64,000 bases of DNA from Thermoproteus sp. GTDB lineage: Archaea; Thermoproteota; Thermoprotei; Thermoproteales; Thermoproteaceae. Location of the stretch: the NCBI GenBank assembly GCA_038893495.1, contig JAWARJ010000001.1, positions 744,001 to 808,000 of the forward strand, given 5' to 3'. Position numbers and translations under genes: made by a program. How positions within the stretch are numbered: position 1 is the first letter of the stretch; each line of letters opens with the position of its first letter. The notes under the pieces are model-generated. The model had not been told where the DNA came from and ran no database searches. It saw nothing but the letters and a program-made list of their open reading frames with translations. This document shows positions 1 through 8,496 of this stretch, in pieces.

Positions 1-2
1 TT

Positions 3-272
3 GAAGTGAATACGCTAGAGGCGTTGGCCTCCGGGAACATTGTACTAGCAAGCAATCGAGGTTCCATAAAAGATCTTGAGAGGTTAGGAATCAAAGTAAT
101 AAGGTTCGAACCCAGGGAAAAGGAGCTAGTGCAAACAATTATTAACCTGGTCAACGATTTAGATAAAATAAGAAAAATTTATAAAAATAATCTAAATATT
201 TTTAAGAAAGCTTTTGATCTGAACGCTTTTGCTAAGCGATTAGATAGGGCCTTACAAGAGCTAGTCTCATGA
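3..272 (+). CDS. C-terminal end of a family-4-type glycosyltransferase (5' end outside window)
   Basis: The reading frame is open from the window edge, so only the last 89 residues are visible. The segment begins with EVNTLEALASGNIVLASNRG, which matches the C-terminal acceptor/nucleotide-sugar-binding region of GT-B fold (GT4) glycosyltransferases, where a Glu and an [AS]SG turn precede a beta strand. The remainder is a helical tail. It is AT-rich like the next gene, only 19 nt away, so the two are probably co-transcribed. The likely role is sugar transfer during surface glycan or N-glycan assembly; donor and acceptor cannot be inferred. Confidence 0.75.
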   Translation, partial: EVNTLEALASGNIVLASNRGSIKDLERLGIKVIRFEPREKELVQTIINLVNDLDKIRKIYKNNLNIFKKAFDLNAFAKRLDRALQELVS

Positions 273-291
273 GGTATTCTAGGGATATATC

Positions 292-1986
292 ATGAACAGT
301 TCACTATTATATATATTCTACTTCCTTTTCTTGATAACTTTTTCATTTGCTATTTCATCACTAATTATATTAAAGAAAACTAGAAGAATGTTATTAGCAA
401 TGATCATATGGGGTCTCTTTGTATGGCTGATGTATTTTATTGTATTAGAACCTTCATGGATTTTAGCTAACGGAGACCTCATATACATGCTTAAAATCGT
501 TAATTATACCGTAGCTGATGGGCGTTATCCCTTTGAAAATCAAGAGCTACAAATAATAAGACCTAATTACCTTATGTACCCAACTCCATTCCTAATCCAA
601 GCAATTCTCTCTATTGTAACTGGGATACGTCCTGAAATGCTAATATACATCCCAATTACAATGTTTGCAACATATACTATAGTGATTATTGTGGTAAGTT
701 TGTTAATGAGGAACTCCCCTATTAGTCTACTCCCGTTTATAGTGTTGCCGCTCTTCAACTTTCTTGCTATCAACATGACAGCATACTTTGTATATTCACA
801 CATATCAAGAGCTTTAATAATTCTTTCCTTATACTTTATCTTTACAAAACGCACTCAAGTTGAACATCGTTACCTCCTTTGGATTCAAAGCATCCTCTTA
901 ATAGTAGCTACTGTGATGGGACATTCTCAAGAGCCGATAACGCTCGTAGTGCTCCTCATTATCTTCACAATATTTTTCTTAAGTCTAAGAATTGTTATAA
1001 GAAATAGTAAAGCGCAGTTGTATCGTGGCACTTCATTATTTATACTATTTACAAGTCTTTTTATTGTAATTCTACTGTTATATGATATCTATGTTGCAAT
1101 GGATATTTATAAAGGAATTATTACATTCATTTATAACTTTATAAACGCATTGTTAGGCAGAGCCTCTATAGAAGTAGCTATGGAGAAGAGTACTATAGCG
1201 CAAACTATTCTTACACCTTTAGAGTTTAATCTAATGTTATTAGGCTATCTTAGTACTGTTGTCTACATCGCAATAAAATTATTTAGTTTCCTTATCTTAG
1301 CTGTTAGGGAAAAAGATTATCAATGTCTATCCTATATATCCACAGTGATAGTCTATAGCGTTATTACTGTAATACCATTATTGACTCCAGGAATAGGCAC
1401 AGATCTCTTCTGGAGACCTATATGGGCATTATTCTCATTCACTTCCATAGGTTCAATTACTTTTTGCAAATATGATGAAACTGGTAGAGGTATGTGGAAA
1501 CGTTTGCTAACTATTTTTGTTACTATTATCATAGCGTTTCTATTTCTTTCTAATATAATATATCTTCGCCTCCATCTAATCCCTTCTGAGGTATATATAC
1601 ATGAATCTAAAACTATTAGTATACTATACCAAACTTTAAGTTATAGTAATTTTTTAGATTTATTTAAAGAGAGCACTATCTACATTATTGATACACCAAC
1701 ACAACCAGCGTACGAAATCAGTAAAGCCTTCTTCTTGATACTGCAGAGCAACCCAAAATACAATTTAATATTCTCGAATTGTAGTATTCAAAGTTATAGT
1801 TTAACATACTTTAACGGAATTATTAAATTAAGAGGATATCCACGCGAAATGTGTATAGATTATTCTAACTTCAAAACGACCCTACAAAGAGGTAGCATAG
1901 TCATTACAGATGAGTACGAATTTTCTAACATCTTTTCATTAATATTTAAAATAACACATATCAACGTATACTTCGTTACAAACTAA
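292..1986 (+). CDS. Polytopic membrane protein of a glycan locus (possible GT-C-like or polymerase-like protein)
   Basis: This 564-residue protein has roughly ten to twelve hydrophobic segments over residues 1-430, then a soluble C-terminal domain of about 130 residues. No signature motif is certain. The architecture (many membrane helices, then a soluble tail) resembles GT-C glycosyltransferases or Wzy-like polymerases, and its neighbours are glycosyltransferases, so a role in glycan assembly at the membrane is inferred. Its base composition is strikingly AT-rich (many aat, ata, tta codons) against the GC-rich flanking genes, suggesting transfer. It follows the upstream glycosyltransferase by 19 nt and appears to be in the same operon. 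Confidence 0.7.
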   Translation: MNSSLLYIFYFLFLITFSFAISSLIILKKTRRMLLAMIIWGLFVWLMYFIVLEPSWILANGDLIYMLKIVNYTVADGRYPFENQELQIIRPNYLMYPTPFLIQAILSIVTGIRPEMLIYIPITMFATYTIVIIVVSLLMRNSPISLLPFIVLPLFNFLAINMTAYFVYSHISRALIILSLYFIFTKRTQVEHRYLLWIQSILLIVATVMGHSQEPITLVVLLIIFTIFFLSLRIVIRNSKAQLYRGTSLFILFTSLFIVILLLYDIYVAMDIYKGIITFIYNFINALLGRASIEVAMEKSTIAQTILTPLEFNLMLLGYLSTVVYIAIKLFSFLILAVREKDYQCLSYISTVIVYSVITVIPLLTPGIGTDLFWRPIWALFSFTSIGSITFCKYDETGRGMWKRLLTIFVTIIIAFLFLSNIIYLRLHLIPSEVYIHESKTISILYQTLSYSNFLDLFKESTIYIIDTPTQPAYEISKAFFLILQSNPKYNLIFSNCSIQSYSLTYFNGIIKLRGYPREMCIDYSNFKTTLQRGSIVITDEYEFSNIFSLIFKITHINVYFVTN

Positions 1987-2006
1987 AATTATTAATTTGT
2001 CCAAAT

Positions 2007-2195
2007 TTCGTAGCGGTAGCTACCGTGTTGGGCATACTGACGTGGATAGGATACACCCTCGCCACCACGCCCCCGTCGAAGCCCATAGAGGAGATGGAAA
2101 AACAGATAGAGGAAGAGCTGAAGAAGCTGGAGAAGGAGATCAGTAGCTCCTCCTCCGAGACCTCTCCACCACAGCCCTCCCACCCCTCGCAGTGA
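2007..2195 (+). pseudogene. C-terminal half of a split small membrane-protein gene
   Basis: A GC-rich reading frame begins abruptly at TTC (2007), encodes a transmembrane helix (FVAVATVLGILTWIGYTLAT), then a charged helix rich in Glu/Lys and a Ser/Pro tail, and stops at TGA 2193-2195. It has no start codon, no ribosome-binding site and no promoter. Its sequence continues exactly where the N-terminal fragment at 3535-3654 on the other strand breaks off; joined, the two give a two-helix protein of about 103 residues like a small crenarchaeal protein family that I recall being annotated loosely as a transcriptional regulator. The best explanation is an inversion between about 2007 and 3534. Confidence 0.7.
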
Positions 2196-2203
2196 GCAGA
2201 TAT

Positions 2204-2317
2204 TTAAAAGAAGTTCGGCAGGGTGACCACGGCGCCGTCTCGCCTCAGCCTCTCCGCAAGCCTCCACGCCAGTCGGGGACGTCGGACGCCGGGCGTAAGC
2301 CAGATAGACCTTACTCA
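2204..2317 (-). pseudogene. 3' remnant of an unidentified GC-rich gene
   Basis: Minus-strand codons from about 2317 to the TAA at 2204-2206 spell a sensible protein C-terminus (LAWRLAERLRRDGAVVTLPNF) with GC-rich host-like codon use. The frame is closed upstream by a TGA, and no start is present. It is convergent with the small-gene C-terminal half that ends at 2195. It may be what is left of a host gene whose 5' part was replaced by the AT-rich block. The family cannot be named from 37 residues, and chance coding-like sequence cannot be excluded. Confidence 0.35.
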
Positions 2318-2434
2318 ACCTAGCCCGCCTCAGCCAGCCCTACTTGAAGACAATAAAATACTCACATTATCTTGCCTATAAACCTTAATTCTAGTTCTTC
2401 ATCTTATAATCACAAAAATCTTAAGTGTAGAATT

Positions 2435-3523
2435 TTAATCTAATAAACTTGCTAAAAGCAAGGCACTCTTTTCTGCAAGATGTTTACGTACAACATATTG
2501 ATATCCGTATGGAGAAATATCCGGTGTCGCTAAGAGTATATCTGCAAGCTGTTTTCCATCTTCATCATACTGGGGATCGTAATTAATAATTGGCGGTATT
2601 ACTCCCTCGTGCTTAAGATAAAGATCTTTATTCAATCTCGCAATAACAAGTTTATTTAAAGCTAGAGCCTCAAGCTCAATTTGACTTATAATCCCTAATT
2701 TAAATTGACCAATAACTATGTCACTATTTAACATTTTCCAAAGTATTTCAGATCTGCGCAACAGCTTGTTATGTAGAACAACTTCTACTCCTAGATATGC
2801 AAATCTTCTTAGTATCATTTTTACAAATTCTATATAAGGCCTTCTTCCCCATATTATTATTTCTATTTTTAAATCGCGAGGATCTAGGTAGCCGCCTCTT
2901 AATGCTTGATAAAGTCGATAGATAAAAATGTGAATATTTTTATTTTCATCTATACGTGCAGGAATCAATACTTTTTTATTTTCTTTTGAAACAATCCGAT
3001 GAAGCTTGCCGATGTTCGACAAAAATAAGGGATCAACAGGGTTCGGGAGATATAGACAGGGTAGACCATAATATAGCAAATCTGGTGTACTACATAAATA
3101 CAAAAGGTCCTTATTACTAGTTTTAGCTAGCCTAAAAACTAATTTCTTAAGCCTATTCATGTCGCGTAGATCGGATCCATGGAACTCGACGAAGACTTTT
3201 CTAATGTTCCTAACTCGCAATAGCCTACTAGCTAAGTGAAGAACTTTTAATGAAGCACCTATATTTAAGTGAATGACCCAATCTTTGTTTCTTTCTTTAG
3301 AAAGAAATGCTATAATCATTTGATATAGCTCGTCAATACCTTTATAATAGTGTATTTGCACACTAAGGGGGTTTCCATTAATAGGATAACCATAAAAAAG
3401 AGGCATGTATGTAACAGAAATATCAACAGGTAGGAAGAGTACTGCTCTACGTCCTAATTTTTTAAACCCATAGGCGAGATAATACGGAATGTTAGCTACG
3501 TAGCCTACCTCAATTAAATTCAT
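2435..3523 (-). CDS. GT4-type glycosyltransferase
   Basis: This 362-residue protein has GT-B architecture. The N-terminal half contains a VEFHGSDLRD segment typical of the acceptor domain. An inter-domain NPVDP motif lies near residue 180. The C-terminal half has IGQFKLGIISQIELEALALN, the position of the donor-binding E-x7-E region of GT4 enzymes. It is AT-rich, like the membrane protein at 292-1986. The ATG at 3523 overlaps (ATGA) the stop of the truncated upstream fragment. It now reads against the other glycan genes, but if the 2007-3534 segment is flipped it would lie about 30 nt downstream of the membrane-protein gene in the same direction. The sugar specificity is unknown. Confidence 0.8.
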   Translation of the reverse strand: MNLIEVGYVANIPYYLAYGFKKLGRRAVLFLPVDISVTYMPLFYGYPINGNPLSVQIHYYKGIDELYQMIIAFLSKERNKDWVIHLNIGASLKVLHLASRLLRVRNIRKVFVEFHGSDLRDMNRLKKLVFRLAKTSNKDLLYLCSTPDLLYYGLPCLYLPNPVDPLFLSNIGKLHRIVSKENKKVLIPARIDENKNIHIFIYRLYQALRGGYLDPRDLKIEIIIWGRRPYIEFVKMILRRFAYLGVEVVLHNKLLRRSEILWKMLNSDIVIGQFKLGIISQIELEALALNKLVIARLNKDLYLKHEGVIPPIINYDPQYDEDGKQLADILLATPDISPYGYQYVVRKHLAEKSALLLASLLD

Positions 3524-3654
3524 TTGCGGTACCCCGCCGTAAGCTGTACGACGAGTTGGCTCCAGGGTGAGAGGAAGACGGGCCAGCCGTATATGGCTAT
3601 TCCGGCGACGCTTCCTGCCGCCAGCGCTATTCCCACTGCTTGGTCCCTCCTCAT
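3520..3654 (-). pseudogene. N-terminal half of the split small membrane-protein gene
   Basis: Starting at ATG 3654, the frame encodes MRRDQAVGIALAAGSVAGIA, a transmembrane helix, and the start of a second segment ending ...SQLVVQLTA (to 3535). It then runs into four unrelated codons and a TGA at 3520-3522 that overlaps the glycosyltransferase start. The promoter is intact: a TATA-like stretch at 3670-3682 lies about 22 nt upstream. The missing C-terminal half is on the opposite strand at 2007-2195. In its present state it would make a 44-residue truncated peptide, and it may still drive transcription into the glycosyltransferase at 2435-3523. Confidence 0.7.
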
Positions 3655-3669
3655 ATGCCTTTAATCTAA

Positions 3670-3682
3670 ATATTTTATAACC
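3670..3682. promoter_or_regulatory. TATA box shared by divergent leaderless genes
   Basis: The sequence ATATTTTATAACC is centred at about 3676. It is 24 nt from the GTG of the plus-strand flippase (3700) and 22 nt from the ATG of the minus-strand small gene (3654). No other A/T-rich box lies between the two starts, so the one element probably serves both directions. Confidence 0.55.
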
Positions 3683-3699
3683 TTTCTTCTGGGGTTGTA

Positions 3700-5139
3700 G
3701 TGCCTAGCCGTCTGGGGGAGTCCGCGGCGTTGGGCGTCGGGCTCGGCTATTTGGGGACTGTGGTGAACTACATGCTGGCAGCAGCCTACGTCGTGGTCTT
3801 GACTAGGTTCATCCCGCTTGAGGACTACGGCGTTTACAACTCCCTTGCAGCCCTCCTCGGCCTTTTTTGGCTGTTCCTGCCGAACTTCGGGATCTATATC
3901 GCCGTGATGAGGGAGGGGGCCGCGGTTTTTGCCAGGGGCGGCGATGTAGCGCCCTACTTCGCGGCTTTCCTCTTCCTCCAGTCAATGTTCACCGTCGCCT
4001 ATGTGGTCATCGTCCTGGCGGCCTCGCCCTTCTATCTGAGGCAGTTCCCCGAGAAGTTCTGGCCTATGGTAGCGCTCATCGCGGCCTACACGGTGCTCCA
4101 GGGGCTGGCCAACGCCCTCTCCGCATACCTGTGGATGATCGGGCGCTATACGACGCAGTCAGTGGGCGTCGTCCTGTACAACCTGGTCTTCCGCTCCCTC
4201 GAGGTGGGCCTCATCGTGGCCTTAAGGGACGTCTACGCCATCCCCATATCCATGCTGGTTGGGATTGTAGCCAACGTGGCCGTATATCTCAGGGCCGTGA
4301 GACGCGTCCCCAATCCCCTTCTGGGGGTCCCACTCCTGAAGTCAAGCTTTTGGAGGTTTTTGGGGCTGGGAGTGCAAGAGTGGGCCATCGACTACGGCGC
4401 CTCTATCGCCGGTAACGCATCTACCTACTTGATTTTCCACTTTCTTGGCCCCTCGGCGGCGGGGATCTACGGGCTGGCCGCCTACATGCTGGGATTCGTG
4501 ACGTCGTTTTCAGGCTCCGTCTATTCCGTATACATCGCGAGGGCATCGAGGTCTTTGAGGTCCGTCTTGCCGATCTCTCTAGACTACGCAAGGACGGCAC
4601 AAGCCGTCTCCTCTTTCCTGTCCGTCTCAACAGCGTTGGCGACACCGCTTTTGCCTATCCTCGGCATCGTACACGGCCAGTACGTGGGGGCCGTTCCGTA
4701 CGCCATGGCTCTATTCGGCTCGGCGGCGTTGGGCTCCGCGGTCGCGGTCTTCAGAGGCCACTTTTGGGTGTCGGGCAGGGGGTGGCGCTCGGCCGCGGCT
4801 ATTATGTCCGGCCAAGCCGCCGGGCTGGCGGCGCTGGCCCTCTCAGCGCCGCGGATCGGCTTGTTCTCCGCCGTCATCGCAAACTACGTAGCCGCGTTGG
4901 TCCCGTTGGCGTTCTTCTTAAAGTGGGACTCCAGCTTGAGACGGGGAGTTCTGCCAGCCTTCGCCGCCTCTGCGGCTCTGTCCTCGTTCCTGTACTTCCT
5001 CTGGCCTCTTGCCCAGCTCGCGGCGCTGGCCGCGGTGGCGTTGCTACTCTACTTCTACAAGCCCCTGCCCCGCCCCGTGCTCGAGCAAGTCCCCGAGCCA
5101 CTTAGGTCTCTCATCAGGCCGTTCGTGCAATCCATATAG
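3700..5139 (+). CDS. Wzx-like polysaccharide flippase (MOP superfamily)
   Basis: This 479-residue protein has about 12-14 hydrophobic helices. Its N-terminus (GYLGTVVNYMLAAAYVVVLT, then RFIPLEDYGVYNSLAALL) is typical of the polysaccharide_synt/Wzx family, in which the first helices carry the FG.YN motif. Such proteins flip lipid-linked oligosaccharides across the cytoplasmic membrane. It starts at GTG 3700, 24 nt from the TATA centre, which fits a leaderless transcript. Codon use is GC-rich, unlike the AT-rich glycosyltransferases just upstream, so it belongs to the resident genome. It fits the local glycan-assembly context; the substrate is unknown. Confidence 0.85.
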   Translation: MPSRLGESAALGVGLGYLGTVVNYMLAAAYVVVLTRFIPLEDYGVYNSLAALLGLFWLFLPNFGIYIAVMREGAAVFARGGDVAPYFAAFLFLQSMFTVAYVVIVLAASPFYLRQFPEKFWPMVALIAAYTVLQGLANALSAYLWMIGRYTTQSVGVVLYNLVFRSLEVGLIVALRDVYAIPISMLVGIVANVAVYLRAVRRVPNPLLGVPLLKSSFWRFLGLGVQEWAIDYGASIAGNASTYLIFHFLGPSAAGIYGLAAYMLGFVTSFSGSVYSVYIARASRSLRSVLPISLDYARTAQAVSSFLSVSTALATPLLPILGIVHGQYVGAVPYAMALFGSAALGSAVAVFRGHFWVSGRGWRSAAAIMSGQAAGLAALALSAPRIGLFSAVIANYVAALVPLAFFLKWDSSLRRGVLPAFAASAALSSFLYFLWPLAQLAALAAVALLLYFYKPLPRPVLEQVPEPLRSLIRPFVQSI

Positions 5140-5569
5140 GGCAACTTTTGTCTAGCACATTCCAGACGACAGGTCTAACGTTCCGTGCCTAGGGCGGTCC
5201 TCTCCTTCGGCGCCTTTCCCCTCGTCTCTGGGCCCGATTGCTGTAGTCGCAATATCTTACTTATGGGTCTAGGTTCTACTTGTCTCTGGAGACAAGTCTT
5301 GAGATTAGCCTTGACAGATCTTCAGCCTCTATACCTCAGACTTTCCTCTCGGCATTAAAAATTCTCAATTCAGTTGGAATGACGGCAACAACCGGGATTA
5401 CGCCATAGACACATAGGGCACGGTCGGATCCGTTACTTAGATACGCTTATCGGCAGAACTCTGTGGACCACAGATCTGCGCCTTGGAGATCGGAGTTAAC
5501 AGCAGACAGACCAAGAGCTTTAGGAAGGCAACAAATGGGCGTCATGACGTGGCTATCCCGTGGCAATTT
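5140..5569. other. Intergenic stretch without a supportable gene
   Basis: About 430 nt lie between the flippase stop and the 3' end of the damaged membrane-protein gene. No reading frame here shows protein-like content on either strand. The one clear structure is a 9-bp inverted repeat at 5278-5297. Confidence 0.5.
5278..5297. repeat. Near-perfect palindrome (9-bp arms)
   Basis: ACTTGTCTC at 5278-5286 and GAGACAAGT at 5289-5297 are perfect reverse complements separated by two bases. It is intergenic and not followed by a T-run, so it looks more like a dimeric protein-binding site or chance than a terminator. Confidence 0.4.
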
Positions 5570-7437
5570 TTATGTAATATATCGTCGGCATGTAGTTCGT
5601 TTAGTGAGGTGATCTGTAGGGCACGTCGTGTTTTCGGGCTTTTCGTTTGTCACGACGATGAGCTGTGTGGTGTTGAGGGCGGCGGAGGCGTTGTATACGT
5701 ATTGCCAAGTGTCGACGTACCACGTCCATACGAATTTTCGGGGGTCTGGGTTTCTTATGGCTAGGTGGATGTACCTAGCGATGTCGGGGTCCGCTACCAC
5801 TGTGACGTTTGGGGTGTTGTCCTTGAAGTATTGGTAGATTTTTAGGTAGTTTGGGTTGATGGACGCTGGGGGCTAGGCGTTGGGAAATTCCGTTAGGGCT
5901 GGGGTGTACTTGTCCTGCCAGTTGTAGGCGTATGTGAACATGATGCCCGGTAGGGCCAGTATGACGAGGTAGAGCGCGACTGCCTTCCAGCTCCTCGTGG
6001 CCTCTACGAACTCCACGACGGTCGGCGGGGCAAGTAGCGGGGCGGCGCCTATTAGGAATCTGTACCAGGTGACTACGCTTGCGTAGGGCGCTATTAGGGG
6101 GGACATGGCGGCTAGGAGCAACGCGGCGATTGCCACCGCGGTATAGTCCCTTTTGTGTCTGGTCAGTGCGGCGAGAGCTGGGGTATCACGAGGCCGAAGC
6201 TGGCCACTATATACGATATGACCGCGCCGTCTTGTTCCTCTGGAGTGGTCACTATTCCCGGCAACTCTAGGGCGCCTGTGTGGACGTTGTAGCCTATGGG
6301 CCTCCCCCAATACCATATCTCCAAGACCACGCCTGCGAGTAGGCTTATGGCCCCGGCGGCCGCGCTGTAGGGGTCTCTCGTTCTGATGCCCCTGTATATT
6401 AGGACCAGCGCTATGGCTATCGCCGCGACTCCGGCGGCTTCGTGGCTTAGCTCTGTGGCGATCAGGAGCGCCGCGGCGGCTACAGCCCTCTTGGGTGTGT
6501 CCACCCGGCCCCACCTCTCCAGTGCTAGGACCGACAGTAGTAGTAATAGAGAGCTGAGTAGTTGTCTTTGGCAGTCCCAAGATATTCTGAGATTAAGGAT
6601 GTACGTCGTGGACGCCAGGCCTGCCAGCATTCCGACTTTCCAGTCTTTGTCGAATGCCTTCATGGCCAGCGCGGCGGATGCGGCGGCCATTGCGGCGAAG
6701 GCTACACTTGGATATACCTTGAAGACGTTCCACGCCCCGAAGGCGGCGGCGAAGGGAGAGAGTATAATGTCCAGCATGGACGGTATGTGCCTATAGCCTC
6801 CCATTCAGTAGTATGCCGTGAATATCTGCTTCTTGTCTAGGAAGTCTAGGAGGTGTGCGGTATATGTATCCCACCCTATTGGGAATTGCCCATATACTAT
6901 TTCGGGGATTATGCGGTAGGTAACGCCACTGCGAACGACGCCGGCGTCGCTAGGGCCAGGCCACGGGCTCCGCCGAGCCCTTTGTCCACCCTTTTGGCTA
7001 AGTCTGTGAAGTATTGGCGGATTCCCTTCTGTCCGCCTTCGGCGAACGCGGTGGGGCCGCCCCTCACGGCGTTTATCAGGAGCGCTAAGGATATCCGGAA
7101 TGCGCCTATGGGTATGAGCATCGAGGCGAATAGGCTTGGGAGGATGTATTCGCTCCCACGACGGGGCCGACGTATCCGAAGAAGGAGAAAGCGTTTATTC
7201 AGAGGCTTGCCAGCCTGCCGCCACGGCGGCTCCGCCCGCTATGCCTAGCAACATCGTGGAGGCTATGGGGGCGTCGGGGCGCGCCTTCAGCTCCCTATAG
7301 AGTGCGTATAGTGCCAATACGGTCGAGGCCCACATGTAGTAGTCGTATGTGGACTTGCCGATGCTGGGGGCGCCTAGTATGGGCAGGGCCGTCGCGATGA
7401 GGACGAGAGAGACGTTGAGCACGCTGTTTGCTCTAAG
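5570..7437 (-). pseudogene. Degraded polytopic membrane protein (GT-C-like) with stops and frameshifts
   Basis: Hydrophobic, protein-like minus-strand sequence runs through three frames. An N-terminal piece (start GTG near 7422) ends at a TAA around 7195. Another frame continues with helices to about 6909. A third begins YRIIPEIVYGQFPIGWDTYT, then meets an in-frame TGA (about 6805) where a Trp would fit, and continues as GGYRHIPSMLDIILSPF to about 6163. The frame shifts again near 6180, reaches an in-frame TAG at 5873-5875, and then continues in the same frame (PPASINPNYLKIYQYFKDNT) to 5570. The PIGWDTYT segment followed by many helices and a soluble tail resembles GT-C glycosyltransferase-like proteins. 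The multiple independent lesions indicate decay. Confidence 0.75.
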
Positions 7438-7559
7438 TCCCGTAAGGTGGGTCTCAAAAAAAATCTATTTATCGGTGACGTGCAGATTTGCAACTGAAAG
7501 TAATGTCCGTGGCGACGCCCGCGCCGTTTATTAAACAGACGGAGCGTAGTCCTGTGCGC

Positions 7560-8444
7560 CTACTGTATAGGCGTGGCGAGAAGACGTTTAATTCCCTCTT
7601 CCAGCTCTACCCGGGGCTCCCAGCCCAGCGACCTCACCTTCTTTATGTCCGCCACACTGTGTCTGACGTCGCCTGGCCTCGGTGGGGCGTATAGCGGCTC
7701 TCCCTCCACGCCGGCTAGCCTCATCACAAGCCTGGCCAGCTGGTTTATCGACGTGGCTTTCCCCGTCCCTGCGTTGTATACGCCCTCTGCCTTCTTCTCC
7801 GTGATGGCCGCCACGAGCTTCGCCACGTCCTCCACGTGGATGAAGTCTCTGGTCTGCTCGCCGTCTCCGTATATTACGGGGGGCAACCCGGCTCTCGCCC
7901 TCTCGACGAATTTGGTTATCACGCCGGCGTAGGGCCCGCTCTGCCTCGGCCCGTATACGTTGAAGGGCCTCACCACTGCGTATTTTAGGCCGGCCCTTCC
8001 GTATAGGGCGACTGCATGTTCTCCCCAGAGCTTTGTCAAGCCGTATGGCGATATGGGTTCGGTGGGGTGGTTCTCGTCGATGGGGAGCCGCCTTGGCTCG
8101 CCGTAGACGGCGGCCGAGCTTATATAGACGAAGAAGGCCCTCTCTTCCCAGGCCTTTTTTGCGAGCCTGAGTGTGGCTGCGGCGTTGTTGACGGCGTACT
8201 CAAATGGCCTCTGCCAGGACTCCTCTACGTCTATATACGCCGCGGCGTGTATATACGCCTCGCCTCTCGGGATCTCGCCGGTCCTCACGTCTGCCACTAC
8301 CAGCGGTACCCCCTCTCTTTCCAATAGGTCGGCGGCCTTTGCCCTTTCCAAGTTGTCGACGGCTACGACTTCGTGTCCTCTCCTTTTCAGTTCCACGGCC
8401 ACGTGGCTTCCGATGAAGCCGGCCCCTCCGGTCACTACAATCAC
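7560..8444 (-). CDS. NAD-dependent sugar-nucleotide epimerase (GalE-like, extended SDR)
   Basis: This 294-residue protein has the N-terminal dinucleotide-binding motif TGGAGFIGSH (residues 5-14), an acidic D30 ending strand 2 (NAD preference), the active-site serine region ISSAAVYG (108-115) and the catalytic Y134xxxK138 in SPYGLTK. The C-terminal half has RPFNVYGPRQ and GDGEQTRDFIHVEDVA, standard for UDP-glucose/UDP-galactose 4-epimerases. It would interconvert UDP-glucose and UDP-galactose (or GlcNAc/GalNAc). galK and galT lie 24 kb away and would feed the same pathway. The GTG start at 8444 is 24 nt from a TATA-like ACTTTTAAGG, indicating its own leaderless promoter. The exact sugar is not determinable. 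Confidence 0.85.
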   Translation of the reverse strand: MIVVTGGAGFIGSHVAVELKRRGHEVVAVDNLERAKAADLLEREGVPLVVADVRTGEIPRGEAYIHAAAYIDVEESWQRPFEYAVNNAAATLRLAKKAWEERAFFVYISSAAVYGEPRRLPIDENHPTEPISPYGLTKLWGEHAVALYGRAGLKYAVVRPFNVYGPRQSGPYAGVITKFVERARAGLPPVIYGDGEQTRDFIHVEDVAKLVAAITEKKAEGVYNAGTGKATSINQLARLVMRLAGVEGEPLYAPPRPGDVRHSVADIKKVRSLGWEPRVELEEGIKRLLATPIQ

Positions 8445-8496
8445 GTTGGGCAGTTTGACCCCCCTTAAAAGTTGCCCCCGGCCTGAGGCCTTTGCG

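Noticed and set aside
1992-2318. 108-codon minus-strand frame between the two AT-rich genes
   Set aside because: It runs across two better-supported gene remnants in other frames (2007-2195 plus, 2204-2317 minus) and has low-complexity Arg/Leu composition.
5873-6805. TAG and TGA codons as sites of recoding (pyrrolysine or selenocysteine)
   Set aside because: The same gene also carries several frameshifts and has no recoding elements, so ordinary decay explains the stops.
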